From: DATLSM01 sp963722965
GTDB taxonomy: Bacteria; Actinomycetota; Thermoleophilia; Solirubrobacterales; 70-9
Reading direction: 5' to 3'
DNA: 64,000 bases
Assembly: GCA_963722965.1 (NCBI GenBank)
Contig: CAVROX010000005.1
Coordinates: 285,021 to 349,020 of the forward strand
Part shown: one piece after another, positions 48,290 to 57,860 of the stretch
How positions within the stretch are numbered: the stretch's first letter is position 1
How the letters are laid out: the number at the start of each line of letters is the position of its first letter
Made by a program: the position numbers and the translations under genes
Notes under the pieces: generated by a model
Database searches by the model: none
Told to the model about the DNA's origin: nothing
Seen by the model: only the letters and a program-made list of their open reading frames with translations

Positions 48290-49297
48290 TGGGACGAGCA
48301 GAAGGTCGAGAGGGATCTTCGGTTGCCGGGAGTTGGCGACGGGGGGCTCGTGCGGACCTTCGATGCCCCGGAGGCGTTGGGGATCAACTTCCACGAGGTC
48401 AGGGCCAAGTCGGCGCTGAACCGGGTAGCCGGTGGACGCTTTGGGTTCGGGTGGACGATTAATCCTTACCGGGGTTGCACCCATGCTTGCGTTTTTTGCT
48501 TTGCCCGAAGAACACACACCTTTCTTGACTTTGACGCTGGGCGGGATTTCGAGCGGGAGATCGTTGTCAAGGTGAACGTCCCCGAGCTGTTGCGGGTCGA
48601 GCTGGCGCGGCCGAGCTGGATGGGAGACCTGGTCGCGCTGGGAACCAACACCGACCCCTATCAGTGGGTCGAGAGCCGCTATCGGATGATGCCCGAGATC
48701 CTCGAGGCGCTGGAGCGGGCAGACACCCCGGTCTCGGTCCTGACCAAGTCTCCACTGGTAATGCGCGACATCGATCTCTTCGAGCGTATGACGAAGCGGC
48801 TGCCGGTCTCGGTCAACCTCTCCGTTCCGACCCTCGACGAGAAAGCCTGGCGGGCAACCGAGCCGCACACACCCAGCCCCAGCGCCCGCCTTGACGCGGT
48901 CGCCGAGCTGCGCCGCCGCGGCATTGACTCCGGTGTGCTGATTGCGCCGCTGATGCCGGGCATCAATGACAGCCCTGAGCAGGTGCAGCCGATCATCGAC
49001 CGTGCGCGCGAGGCGGGCGCGACCTTCCTCGGCGGTGTCGCCCTGCACCTTCGCGAGGAGGTCCGAGAGGTCTTTTTTGCCTGGTTGCAAGCCAAACGCC
49101 CTGATCTGATCCCGAAATACGAACAGCTCTACTCCAATGGCCGCGCATACATGCGCCCCGCGCAGCGCAACCGCCTCAGCGGCGTCGTTGGTGGTTGGGG
49201 AGCGAACCGCCGCCGCCAGCCCTCACACGAATCGCCTGCAGCGGCACCCGAGGCCCGATCTCAGATGTCCCAGCCCCTCCAGGACAAGCTCTTTTGA
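48284..49297 (+). CDS. Rv2578c-family radical SAM protein
   Basis: A protein of about 337 residues with a 4Fe-4S/SAM motif CTHACVFCF (CxxxCxxC). The N-terminus MRWDEQKV is the usual start of actinobacterial members, so the ATG at 48284 is preferred over the in-frame ATG at 48266. INPYRGC precedes the cluster site, and VALGTNTDPYQ, SVLTKSPLVMRDID and GVLIAPLMPGINDSP form the barrel. Relatives of the spore-photoproduct-lyase-like group act on nucleic acids, and a LexA-like site overlaps the start. The reaction is unknown. Confidence 0.9.
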   Translation: MRWDEQKVERDLRLPGVGDGGLVRTFDAPEALGINFHEVRAKSALNRVAGGRFGFGWTINPYRGCTHACVFCFARRTHTFLDFDAGRDFEREIVVKVNVPELLRVELARPSWMGDLVALGTNTDPYQWVESRYRMMPEILEALERADTPVSVLTKSPLVMRDIDLFERMTKRLPVSVNLSVPTLDEKAWRATEPHTPSPSARLDAVAELRRRGIDSGVLIAPLMPGINDSPEQVQPIIDRAREAGATFLGGVALHLREEVREVFFAWLQAKRPDLIPKYEQLYSNGRAYMRPAQRNRLSGVVGGWGANRRRQPSHESPAAAPEARSQMSQPLQDKLF

Positions 49298-49346
49298 AGG
49301 CGGGAGCCGATGGGAGCCTGGCGAGCACCACAGGGCCCGCCGTGGA

Positions 49347-50294
49347 TCAGCCTTCGTCTAAGAGCTCAAATGCGCACTCACGCGGGTCTTTGTCGTCGCG
49401 GAAGCGGCGAAAGCGCGCACCGTGTCGAATCCGTCCCGCCGACGCGTGGTCATATCCAACCTCGATCACCAACTCCGGACGCAGCTCCACCCACTCAAGC
49501 TCGCGCCCGCCGGTCCACCGGCTGGGCTCCGCGCCACCGCGCTCGCCCGTCTCCAGCGGCGCCAGCATCTCGCGCATGCCCCGTTTGGCGGGGGCGCTGA
49601 AGCCAGAGATGTGCCCGACTGAGCGCAGCTCACCGCCGTCATAGAGGCCAAGGATCAATGAGCCGACCGTGCCCTCCTCCTTGCCCGGCCGCCAGCCCAT
49701 TACCACGCAGTCGATCGTCCGCTCGCGCTTGACCTTCGCCATCCCTTGGCGTTTGCCAAGGAGGTAGGGGGCATCGAGCTGCTTGGCCATCGTGCCCTCG
49801 GTCCTGCGCAGCCACTCCTGCGCCTGCGCTGTATCCCGAGTGAGCACCGAGAGCTCGAGCCCGGCTCGAGCGGCCAAGGCCTCCAGCCGGGTGCGGCGCT
49901 CGGCCAGGGGCCGCTCCAAGAGCGATTCCTCCCCCTCGGCGAGCAGGTCGAAGACGACGTAGCTGGCGGGAATCTCCCGCGCCAGCAGGTTGATCCGCGA
50001 CTCCGCCGGGTGAATCCGGCTCTGCAGGGCGTCGAAGTGGAGGTTGCCCTCCGCGTCGTGGATCACCAGCTCTCCGTCGATCACGTAGCGCCCCGGCGCG
50101 AAGCGCAGCTCGGGGAAGTAGCGCGATAGCGATTTGCCGCCGCGTGATTGGATGTAGGAGTCCCCATCGTCGACGAAGACGATCGCCCGGAAGCCGTCAA
50201 GCTTCTGCTCATATGCCCAGTTATCGCCCAGCGGCAGCTCTTTGCGGGTCAGCGCGAGTTGGGGTTTGAGCGGGGGGGAGAGGGGCAGGGTCAC
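49347..50294 (-). CDS. ATP-dependent DNA ligase (LigC/LigD-ligase type)
   Basis: A 315-residue ligase. Motif I, EQKLDGFRA, holds the adenylated Lys. Motif III is YVVFDLLAEG, motif IV is in EGTMAKQLDAPYL and motif V is KVKRERTIDCVVMGW. The OB domain follows, ending RHGARFRRFRDDKDPRECAF. There are no polymerase or nuclease domains, so it is a stand-alone enzyme like mycobacterial LigC, used in repair or end joining. The start is a GTG. It is convergent with the radical SAM gene; no Ku gene is in the window. Confidence 0.92.
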   Translation of the reverse strand: MTLPLSPPLKPQLALTRKELPLGDNWAYEQKLDGFRAIVFVDDGDSYIQSRGGKSLSRYFPELRFAPGRYVIDGELVIHDAEGNLHFDALQSRIHPAESRINLLAREIPASYVVFDLLAEGEESLLERPLAERRTRLEALAARAGLELSVLTRDTAQAQEWLRRTEGTMAKQLDAPYLLGKRQGMAKVKRERTIDCVVMGWRPGKEEGTVGSLILGLYDGGELRSVGHISGFSAPAKRGMREMLAPLETGERGGAEPSRWTGGRELEWVELRPELVIEVGYDHASAGRIRHGARFRRFRDDKDPRECAFELLDEG

Positions 50295-50594
50295 AGGCCT
50301 AAGTCTGGCCGAATCGAGGGGGAAGCGCCGAGCCTTGACCTGAGATGGACGCCCGTGTCAAGGGGCGGTTGATTTCTTCGATCTGATTGGGTGTTCAGGG
50401 TGATGGTCCTTGCACTGGGGTCGGGCGGCCGGCGCGATAGCAACGACAACTGGTCACCCTGAGATGCGCGGGTCGGAACCGCAGGACAGTGTCCGGTCGT
50501 TGGCTGCCTCTCACTAAGGTCGCGAGTCGAAATCGCATAGGTCTAATCGAGGATCCTCAGGTGGGTCGGCGCCGGCCGCCCCACCCCAGTGCTG
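50295..50594. other. Intergenic region with inverted repeat, upstream of IS110 remnant
   Basis: No gene is supported. CAGGGTGA at 50396-50403 and TCACCCTG at 50454-50461 form an inverted pair about 50 bp apart. The sequence otherwise lacks coding character and may include decayed flank of the neighbouring insertion element. Confidence 0.4.
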
Positions 50595-50824
50595 TCAGGT
50601 GCTCAGGCAGCGGCCACCTGCCCACGGCTCGCGCGCGGCGATCTGCGCCAGCTCGTGATCGAGAGCGGCGAGCTGGGCATCGAGCCCATCCAGGTGAGCG
50701 CGCATCTGATCGAGCGCGAGCCGCCGCTTGCCGGCAGCACGCTTGCGACGAGTGAGTTCTTGTGGACGTCGAAGCCGATCCACTGGTTGACATTGGCGGG
50801 GGCGGTGGAGCTAACGCTTGGCAT
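50595..50824 (-). mobile_element. IS110-family transposase remnant
   Basis: The minus strand encodes the N-terminal start of an IS110 transposase, NVNQWIGFDVHKNSLVASVL, where GFDVHK is the first DEDD catalytic region. After a frame change near 50735 it continues LDQMRAHLDGLDAQLAALDH and ELAQIAAREPWA, a central piece of the same family. Most of the roughly 350-residue protein is missing, including the C-terminal Ser-recombinase-like domain. It is a dead fragment between the ligase gene and the opp operon. Confidence 0.75.
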
Positions 50825-50937
50825 GGGCTGGTCCTCCTTCGTATGCGGCACTGGCCGCTGCGGTAGTTGTCAACCGTGACGCTAACCCGCGACATATGCG
50901 AACGCCGAGGGCCAGCCGGCTTCGGCGTCCCTGCTGA

Positions 50938-51801
50938 CTAAGCGCCCGTCCTGGGCTGACCGGCGGCGAACCTGCGCCGCCGCGCCCGACTCTCGCGCGG
51001 ATCGGGGATCGGCACCGCCGAGAGCAGCTTCTTGGTGTAGGGGTCGACCGGCCGCTCGCAGACCTGATCGGCGCTGCCCTCCTCGACGATCTTGCCGTCC
51101 CGCATGACCGCGATCCGATCGGACACATGGCGGACGACGCCGATGTCGTGGGCCACGAACAGATAGGTGAGGCCGAGCTCGTCCTGGAGGTCATTCAGCA
51201 GGTTGACGATCTGGGCCTGGATCGAGACGTCGAGCGCCGAGACGGGCTCGTCGGCGATCACCAGCTTCGGCTGCAGCGACAGCGCTCGCGCGATCCCGAT
51301 TCTCTGTCGCTGCCCCCCCGAGAACTCGTGCGGGAAGCGGTTGTAGTGCTCGGCGGCTAGCCCCACCCGCTCGAGCAGCTCCTGGACCCGACGGCGCAGT
51401 TGCGATCCACTTGCGACCCGCTGTCGCTTCAGTGGGTCGCCGACGATCTGGCCGATCCGTTTTCGCGGGTTGAGTGAGGCATAGGGGTCCTGGAATATCA
51501 TCTGCATCTGGCGGCGCAGCGGCCGCATCTGGCGGCGCGAGAGCCCGGCGATCTCGCGGCCGTCAAAGCGGACAGAGCCCGCTGTCGGCTCGATCAGTTG
51601 CAGGACAGCCCTGCAGGCGGTCGACTTGCCGCTTCCGGACTCGCCGACCAGGCCAAGTGTCTTACCGCGCGGGATCGCGAAGCTGATTCCGTCGACCGCC
51701 CGCACCTGATCGACCTCGCGATCGATCAGGATCCCCCGCTTGACCGGAAAGTACTTGACGAGCTCGCTGACCTCGAGCAGCAGATCGCCGCCGCTGTTCA
51801 A
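50938..51801 (-). CDS. oppF: Oligopeptide ABC transporter ATPase (OppF-like)
   Basis: A 287-residue ATPase from a TTG. Walker A is GLVGESGSGKSTACRAVLQL, the signature motif is SGGQRQRIGIARAL and Walker B is LVIADEPVSALDVSIQAQI. An oligopeptide-type C-terminal extension is visible (VDPYTKKLLSAVPIPDP). It is the last gene of a six-gene operon and overlaps oppD by four bases (TTGA). With OppD it drives uptake of peptides through OppB/OppC. Confidence 0.93.
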   Translation of the reverse strand: MNSGGDLLLEVSELVKYFPVKRGILIDREVDQVRAVDGISFAIPRGKTLGLVGESGSGKSTACRAVLQLIEPTAGSVRFDGREIAGLSRRQMRPLRRQMQMIFQDPYASLNPRKRIGQIVGDPLKRQRVASGSQLRRRVQELLERVGLAAEHYNRFPHEFSGGQRQRIGIARALSLQPKLVIADEPVSALDVSIQAQIVNLLNDLQDELGLTYLFVAHDIGVVRHVSDRIAVMRDGKIVEEGSADQVCERPVDPYTKKLLSAVPIPDPRESRARRRRFAAGQPRTGA

Positions 51802-52838
51802 GCTGGGGCCTCCAGGCCGATCTGCCCGGCGACCTGGCGCTTCTCGCGCTTCTGCTCCGGGCTGAGCCAGCAGCGATCGCAGTGTCCCGGCGCGTCGGCG
51901 AGCTGATCACGTAGGTCGGGCATCTCCCTGCAACGGTCGTACTCGTGCGGGCAACGAGGACGGAACGAGCAGCCTTCTGGCAGCGCCAGCAGCGACGGCG
52001 GCGCGCCACTGATCTGCGGCAGTCGCTTCGGCCGCGGACGGTCGAGCCTGGTCAGCGAGCCGAGCAGGCCCCAGGTGTAGGGGTGCTGCGGGTCATAGAA
52101 GATCTCATCGAGGGTGCCCTGCTCCACGATCCGTCCCGCGTACATCACCAACACACGGTCGGCGACTTCGGCGACGACGCCGAGGTCATGGGTGATCAGG
52201 ATCGTCGCCAGCTCGTGCTCGCGATTGAGCCGCTCCAGCAGGCCCAGAATCTGCGCTTGGATCGTCACGTCAAGTGCGGTCGTCGGCTCGTCGGCGATCA
52301 ACAGCTCCGGCTCCAAAGCCAGCGCCATCGCGATCATCGCCCGCTGCCGCATCCCGCCCGAGAACTGGTGTGGGTAGTCATCGGCGCGGCGCTCGGCATT
52401 GGGGATGCCAACGGCGTCGAGAAGCTCGACGGCCCGCTCGCGCGCCCGCTCACGGCTGACCTCGCCGCGGTGCGAGCGGATCTCCTCGACGATCTGGTAT
52501 CCGACCCGGTAGACAGGGTTGAACGAGGTCATCGGGTCCTGGAAGACCATCGCCACCCGGTCGCCGCGAAGCCGGCGCATCTCGGCATCACTGGCGGCGA
52601 CGAGCTCGATGCCGTCGAGTTCAGCCGAACCCTCGATGCGGGCATTCTTGGAGCGCGTCAGGCCGATAATCGTCTGGGCGGTGACGCTCTTGCCTGAGCC
52701 CGACTCGCCGACGATCGCAAGGACTTCTCCCGGCTGAAGCTCAAAAGAGACGCCGTCGACCGCCTGCAGCAGCCCGCCCTCGGTGGCAAAACCAACGCGA
52801 AGGCCCTTGACCGAGAGTAAGGGTGGCGGCCTCATCAC
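51798..52838 (-). CDS. oppD: Oligopeptide ABC transporter ATPase (OppD-like)
   Basis: A 346-residue ATPase. Walker A is AIVGESGSGKSVTAQTIIGL, the signature motif is SGGMRQRAMIAMAL and Walker B is LLIADEPTTALDVTIQAQI. The C-terminal oligopeptide-binding-type domain has four Cys in the region RCPHEYDRCREMP and CDRCWLSP, which in the family bind an Fe-S cluster. It overlaps oppB by four bases (ATGA) and oppF by four. Confidence 0.94.
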   Translation of the reverse strand: MMRPPPLLSVKGLRVGFATEGGLLQAVDGVSFELQPGEVLAIVGESGSGKSVTAQTIIGLTRSKNARIEGSAELDGIELVAASDAEMRRLRGDRVAMVFQDPMTSFNPVYRVGYQIVEEIRSHRGEVSRERARERAVELLDAVGIPNAERRADDYPHQFSGGMRQRAMIAMALALEPELLIADEPTTALDVTIQAQILGLLERLNREHELATILITHDLGVVAEVADRVLVMYAGRIVEQGTLDEIFYDPQHPYTWGLLGSLTRLDRPRPKRLPQISGAPPSLLALPEGCSFRPRCPHEYDRCREMPDLRDQLADAPGHCDRCWLSPEQKREKRQVAGQIGLEAPA

Positions 52839-53794
52839 GAAGCGGTGTCTCCCAGCCGCACGCGGGGATCGAGATAGGCATAGGCAATGTCGACAACCGC
52901 GTTTACGAAGACGACGAAGAAGGCCCCGTAGAGGGTCACTCCCATGATTGGCGGCAGTTCGAATTTGGCGACCGCTTCGGCCGCGTAATTGCCGACGCCG
53001 CTGATGTTGAAGATATGTTCGGTGATGATCGCCGTGCCGGCGATAGTCGCCCCGAAATCAAGCCCGAACAAAGTTACGATCGGGATCAGTGAATTGCGCA
53101 GCACGTGGCGAGTCATCACCTTACGCTCGCTCAAACCCTTTGCCCGGGCTGTTCTCACGTAGTCCTCGTTCATCACGTCGAGCATGTTTGAGCGCAGGAC
53201 GCGGCTGTAGAAACCGATGGAGAGGATCGCCAGCGTTATCCACGGCAGGATCAGATGATTCAGCCAGGCCTGCGGGTCCTGGGTAAGCGGCACGTATCCG
53301 GCATTGGGGAAGAGTTCGATCTTGTAGGTGAGAAAATAGATGAGGACTGGGGCAATCAGAAAGACGGGGATCGAGATACCTGCAACCGAGACGCCCGTCA
53401 GCAGCTGGTCGAGCAGCCCGCCAGCCTTGATCGCCGACAGGTAGCCGAGCAGAAGGCCGAAGAACAGCCAGATCACGGCGGCACCGACGCTGAGCGAAAC
53501 GGTAGCGGGGATACCGTTGACGATTTCTTCATCCACCGGGATGCGGGGCTCATAGGCGGTCAGTTCACCGGTAAAGACCTTCTTCATCATCGTCACGTAC
53601 TGGACGGGAAGCGATTCGTTGAAGCCCCATTCCTTTTCGATGTTCTTGACGAGGAACGGCCTGGCGTTCTTGCCAGCGAGCCGCTGTGCTGGATTGGAGT
53701 TCGGGACGACATTGAAGATCAGGAAGACGATCACCGAGACCGCAAAAAGGACGGCGATCATCCCGACCAGTCTCCTGGCAATGAACCTGACCAT
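52835..53794 (-). CDS. oppB: Oligopeptide ABC transporter permease (OppB-like)
   Basis: A 319-residue permease with six membrane segments. The N-terminal MVRFIARRLVGMIAVLFAVS, the periplasmic loop and the cytoplasmic EAA-type loop (DYVRTARAKGLSERKVMTRH) are typical of OppB/DppB. It forms the channel with OppC. It overlaps oppC by ATGA and oppD by ATGA, so all subunits are made in step. Confidence 0.93.
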   Translation of the reverse strand: MVRFIARRLVGMIAVLFAVSVIVFLIFNVVPNSNPAQRLAGKNARPFLVKNIEKEWGFNESLPVQYVTMMKKVFTGELTAYEPRIPVDEEIVNGIPATVSLSVGAAVIWLFFGLLLGYLSAIKAGGLLDQLLTGVSVAGISIPVFLIAPVLIYFLTYKIELFPNAGYVPLTQDPQAWLNHLILPWITLAILSIGFYSRVLRSNMLDVMNEDYVRTARAKGLSERKVMTRHVLRNSLIPIVTLFGLDFGATIAGTAIITEHIFNISGVGNYAAEAVAKFELPPIMGVTLYGAFFVVFVNAVVDIAYAYLDPRVRLGDTAS

Positions 53795-54891
53795 CAGATC
53801 GCCTCGCCCTCCGGCTCGACCATCCCTGCATGTACCTCCAACCTGACTTTCGCTCGTGGGTCAAGGGCATCGCGCAGCCCGTCCCCAACGACGTTCAACG
53901 AAAGTACGGTCAGCAGGATCATCACCCCGGGGATGATCGCCAGCAGCGGCTGGGTGTTAAGAAGTTCCTCGCCGACAGTGATCATGGTTCCCCAGGAGGA
54001 ATTCGGCGGCTGAACGCCGGCACCGAGGAATGAGAGCCCCGCCTCAAACAACATGTTGTTAGCAATGGTCAGGGTGAAAAAGACGATGATCGTCGATGCT
54101 AGGTTGGGAAGGATCTCGCCAAACATCACCCGCAGCGGGCTTGCACCCTGCGCGATCGCGGCTTCAACGAACTCCTTTTCGCTTAGAGCAAGCACTTCAC
54201 CTCGGATCGGACGGGCCACATAGGGAACCGTGAAGATGGTGATCACCAGAACCGGGATCCAGAGTGAGCCACCGGAGATTTCGATCGGACCGAGCTTCAG
54301 CCCGCCAATCGCAAGGGAGACGCCCAGCGCTAGGCCGACGAGGAAGACCGGCAGCGACCAGAGCACATCGAGGGTTCGGGCAATCAACGTGTCCACCCAG
54401 CCACGGAAGTAGCCGGCGAGCAGGCCGAGGACGATCCCGATCAGCATCGTCACCAGAGCCGAGCCGATCCCGATCAGCAGGGAAGTGCGACCACCGTACA
54501 TCAGCCGAACCATCTCATCGCGTCCGAGGCGGCTGTCGGCGCCGAGGAAGAACTTGCCGCCAGCACCGAACCACTGCGGCCCGATTGGCACACCTTCGGG
54601 GGTGACGACTTCGAGCTGCCTGCCGCTTACCGTGATTTTCTCCAGGGTGTGGGTCTGATTGGGGCCGGAATGGGCGACGTGATCAGCCCAGAGCGGTGCC
54701 GCCAGGACAAAGATCACGATCAGGATGAAGAGGCCGAGGGAGGCGACCGCGACCCTGTTGCGAAGGAAGCGCCTGTAGGCAAGAAACCAGGGACCGCGTC
54801 CCTGCAATGGAATTCCGTGTGGTGCCGGTGGAGTTCCGGGGTAGGGATCCCGGGCCGAAAGCTGCGTCTCAGCGTGGGGGTCGAATGCCAC
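53794..54891 (-). CDS. oppC: Oligopeptide ABC transporter permease (OppC-like)
   Basis: A 365-residue permease from a GTG. An N-terminal cytoplasmic stretch precedes the first segment (RNRVAVASLGLFILIVIFVL). The EAA loop is EFVEAAIAQGASPLRVMFGE. An extended periplasmic loop after the first segment makes it longer than E. coli OppC. It lies 24 bp after oppA and overlaps oppB. Confidence 0.92.
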   Translation of the reverse strand: MAFDPHAETQLSARDPYPGTPPAPHGIPLQGRGPWFLAYRRFLRNRVAVASLGLFILIVIFVLAAPLWADHVAHSGPNQTHTLEKITVSGRQLEVVTPEGVPIGPQWFGAGGKFFLGADSRLGRDEMVRLMYGGRTSLLIGIGSALVTMLIGIVLGLLAGYFRGWVDTLIARTLDVLWSLPVFLVGLALGVSLAIGGLKLGPIEISGGSLWIPVLVITIFTVPYVARPIRGEVLALSEKEFVEAAIAQGASPLRVMFGEILPNLASTIIVFFTLTIANNMLFEAGLSFLGAGVQPPNSSWGTMITVGEELLNTQPLLAIIPGVMILLTVLSLNVVGDGLRDALDPRAKVRLEVHAGMVEPEGEAI

Positions 54892-54915
54892 GCTCGTCGC
54901 GCCCCGGTTCCCTGC

Positions 54916-56556
54916 CTACTTGAATTCGAAGCTGGTCAGGTACTGATTGAAGGTTGGGTTGAAGATGACGCCTTCGAGGTTGATCGCGCTGGAGACGAAG
55001 GTATCGAGGGTGCGCGTTCCATAGGGGGCCCACGGCGCCAATTTCATGTATCTCTTATCGAGAGCCGCGTAGGCAGATTTTTGCGTGGCCCCGAGCTGCT
55101 CTTCGCCGAGTTTGGCGATTTCCTTGTTGAGCGCCGGTTCGTCAATCTTCGCGAAGTTGCCGTTGTTCGTCGTCAGGATGCTTTCTCCGGCAAGAAGGGG
55201 CTGGAAGAAGTCGTTCGGATGCGGATAGTCCTCGAACCAGTCTGACCAGCCCGTGTCGAGTTCCGGTGTCGATTGGTTGCCAATCACGGTGAAATAGTTA
55301 TCGGGGTTTATGACTTTCAACTTCGTATTAAACCCGAGTTCCTTGAGCACACCTTCATAGTATTCGCCGGCTTCTTTGTTTTCGGATTCGCTGTCGGTCC
55401 AGACGGTGATGCTCGTATGGGCTGGATGTGCTTCTTTCATCATTGCCTTGGCTTTGGCAATATTGTGCGGGTAAAGTTCGAATTTCTGGTAGCCGGGCAT
55501 CCCCGGTGGCAGGATCTGCTGGGTGCTCTTGATCTGACCGGCGTAGATGCGTTCGAGGGCCGCTGAGTCGACCGCGTAGTTGACCGCTTGGCGTACTTTG
55601 AGGTTGTTGAAGGGTGGCCTGGTCGTGTTCATCCAGAAGTAATAGGTGCTAATGGTGGACTCCACACGGAACTGACTGCCTTCGTATTTTTCTTTCACCT
55701 GATGGTAGTTGTCGGGGGGAACCGGATTCTGCATCCAGTCGTATTTGCCCTGTTCAATGTCATTGATCTGCGTCTGTTTGTTGCGGATCACTGTGACCTT
55801 GGCCTTGTCAACGTGGCCGCTTGGGTATTCGGGCATCGCCTTCGCGTTGTCCTTGGCCCAGTAGGGATTGCGTTCGTATTCCCAGCCGCGGCCTGGCTGT
55901 GACTTGGTGATCATGTAAGGGCCGGTACCCGGCGGAGGATTGGCGGAGAGATCTTCGTTGGGAGTTCCGGCCGGAACAGGCGCGACGAACATCAACGCCA
56001 ACTCGTTGGTGAACGTCCCGCGGGGCCTGGTCAGCGTGATCGCGATTTCACCAGTCTTGTCATTTGTCTTGATCCCGGGGATTCCACCCTTCTTCGTCTT
56101 GGCAAACTTTTCGGCGCCGACGATGGTGGTGTAGAAGGGTGAGCCGCCGGAATTGGTCTTGAAGAGGCGTTCGACCGCGTATGTGAAGTCCGATGCCTTC
56201 ACCGGTTTGCCGTCGGAGTATTTGAGGCCGGGCCGGAGAAAGAGGGTGTAGGTCTTGCCCCCGTTGCTGATCTTGGGCATTTGCTTGGCCAGACCCGGGA
56301 CGACCTCGCTTCCTTCCGTTCCCGAGGCGTGCTTGTAGGTCAGCAGCGGGATGTAGACCTCCCCCATCGCTGTCCAGCCTTCCGCGGTGTAGGAGAGTTG
56401 CGGGTCCATGTAGTCGGGGAACGATCCATAGGTGATGTTCAGCGTCCCCCCTTCCTTGCCTCCTCCGGAGGTCCCGCCTCCCCCACAGGCGACCAGTGCA
56501 ATGGATGAGACCGCGGCGAGTCCGATCATCGTTGGCGCCAGCAAGAGCTTCTTCAA
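54916..56556 (-). CDS. oppA: Oligopeptide-binding lipoprotein (OppA-like)
   Basis: A 546-residue solute-binding protein of the SBP_bac_5 family. It starts at a TTG whose bases overlap the MFS stop (TTGA). The lipoprotein signal ends in LVACGGGG. The family core shows YGSFPDYMDPQLSYTAEGWT, AVERLFKTNSGGSPF and ITLTRPRGTFTNELALMF. It presents peptides or other ligands to the OppBC channel. The AT content is somewhat higher than in neighbouring genes. Confidence 0.93.
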   Translation of the reverse strand: MKKLLLAPTMIGLAAVSSIALVACGGGGTSGGGKEGGTLNITYGSFPDYMDPQLSYTAEGWTAMGEVYIPLLTYKHASGTEGSEVVPGLAKQMPKISNGGKTYTLFLRPGLKYSDGKPVKASDFTYAVERLFKTNSGGSPFYTTIVGAEKFAKTKKGGIPGIKTNDKTGEIAITLTRPRGTFTNELALMFVAPVPAGTPNEDLSANPPPGTGPYMITKSQPGRGWEYERNPYWAKDNAKAMPEYPSGHVDKAKVTVIRNKQTQINDIEQGKYDWMQNPVPPDNYHQVKEKYEGSQFRVESTISTYYFWMNTTRPPFNNLKVRQAVNYAVDSAALERIYAGQIKSTQQILPPGMPGYQKFELYPHNIAKAKAMMKEAHPAHTSITVWTDSESENKEAGEYYEGVLKELGFNTKLKVINPDNYFTVIGNQSTPELDTGWSDWFEDYPHPNDFFQPLLAGESILTTNNGNFAKIDEPALNKEIAKLGEEQLGATQKSAYAALDKRYMKLAPWAPYGTRTLDTFVSSAINLEGVIFNPTFNQYLTSFEFK

Positions 56557-57860
56557 GGTTTGGCCTCCGAATCGAACTGCATTCGCGTACCTGCGGCGAT
56601 CAACTCCACCACAATCTCTTCGGCTTCGTCAAGGTCGCCCGGATTGGCTTGGGAAATACGGTCGGACCATTGTCCACCAAGGAGCGGCGTCACCAGCGCG
56701 ACGATCGCCAAGATCCCGATTCCGGCAAAGAGGAAGGTGGCTCGTGGTTCCCGGGCAGTGGCGATCAGGCCGCCGATGACGAAGCCGACACCCGGCATCG
56801 CCGCGCCGATCGACTCGAGCACGCTGATCACTCGAGCCTGCATGCTCTGGATGGTCAGCTCCTGCACGGCGCTGATCACCGCCACCCACTGCACGCCGTT
56901 GCCTGCCCCACCGACCACTGAGGCGGCGCAGGCGAGGACCAAGCTGGGCGCCACGGCGAGGCCGGTGTACCCGAGACCGACGGCGATGGTGCTGAAGAAG
57001 AGAAGGTAGGGCAGCGGCGCGCGCCGGACCGCGGCGAAGATCGCGCTGCCGACGACCATGCCGACGCCCCAGCTGGAGAGCAGCAGGCCGTAGCCAGAAT
57101 CCCCGGCACCGAGGGTCTGCTTGGCGTAGATCACCTCAATCGGGATCACCGCGGCGAAGAAGAGGAAGGCAGCGCCCTGGGCAAGGAGGAGCCGGCGCAG
57201 CGTCGCCCGTTCACGGATGTAGGCGAGACCGGCGCGGACCCGCTCGCGCAGCTCGCCGGGGTCCGGCCTTAACCGGGGGTACGGTCCGGCGCTGAGCAGA
57301 ACCCAGGCGATGACGTAAAAGGATGCCGCGTCAAGCAGCAGCGCTGTCTGGACGCCGAAACCGGCGACGACGAGACCTGCCACGGCCGGGCCGATCGCTG
57401 CGCCACCGGTGAAGGCGACGTTGAGGACGGCGTTGCCGGCTCGCAGTTCGCCTGCCGGCTCGAGCAGCGCCGCAACCACGGCGCGGGTGAGGGAGCGTCC
57501 GGTTAGTGCCAGGGCGCCGTCGATCGTCGCCAGCACGATCACCCCGGCGAGCGAGAAATTGGTCGCCAGCAGAGTGAGGCCGCCAAAGGCGGCTGCCTCG
57601 CCACAGTAGATCACCGGTAGGGCAAAACGCGGCGGTGGCTGCTCGGCCCGGGCGACGAGAATCGGGGCGAGCAGGGCGGGGAGAAAGCGGGTGCCGAGGA
57701 AGAGTCCGGCGGTCGCCAGGGCGCTACCCGTGCGTTCGAAAACGAGGATCGAGAGGGCGACGATCCCCATCCAGTCGCCCAACTCATTGACCGCGTAGGT
57801 CGTCGCTAGTCGGCGGAAGAGGGGCCGCCGCAGGGGCTCGCTGAGGCGTGGTCTAGGCAT
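56553..57860 (-). CDS. MFS transporter (MFS_3/EntS-like), first gene of the opp operon
   Basis: A 435-residue transporter with about 12 segments. It begins PLFRRLATTYAVNELGDWMG, a typical opening of the MFS_3 exporter group, and has LLSSWGVGMVVGSAIFAAV. This group exports siderophores and drugs. It is placed first in the operon, its stop overlapping the oppA start, so it is coordinated with peptide uptake. Whether it exports a product of the imported peptides is unknown. Confidence 0.88.
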   Translation of the reverse strand: MPRPRLSEPLRRPLFRRLATTYAVNELGDWMGIVALSILVFERTGSALATAGLFLGTRFLPALLAPILVARAEQPPPRFALPVIYCGEAAAFGGLTLLATNFSLAGVIVLATIDGALALTGRSLTRAVVAALLEPAGELRAGNAVLNVAFTGGAAIGPAVAGLVVAGFGVQTALLLDAASFYVIAWVLLSAGPYPRLRPDPGELRERVRAGLAYIRERATLRRLLLAQGAAFLFFAAVIPIEVIYAKQTLGAGDSGYGLLLSSWGVGMVVGSAIFAAVRRAPLPYLLFFSTIAVGLGYTGLAVAPSLVLACAASVVGGAGNGVQWVAVISAVQELTIQSMQARVISVLESIGAAMPGVGFVIGGLIATAREPRATFLFAGIGILAIVALVTPLLGGQWSDRISQANPGDLDEAEEIVVELIAAGTRMQFDSEAKP

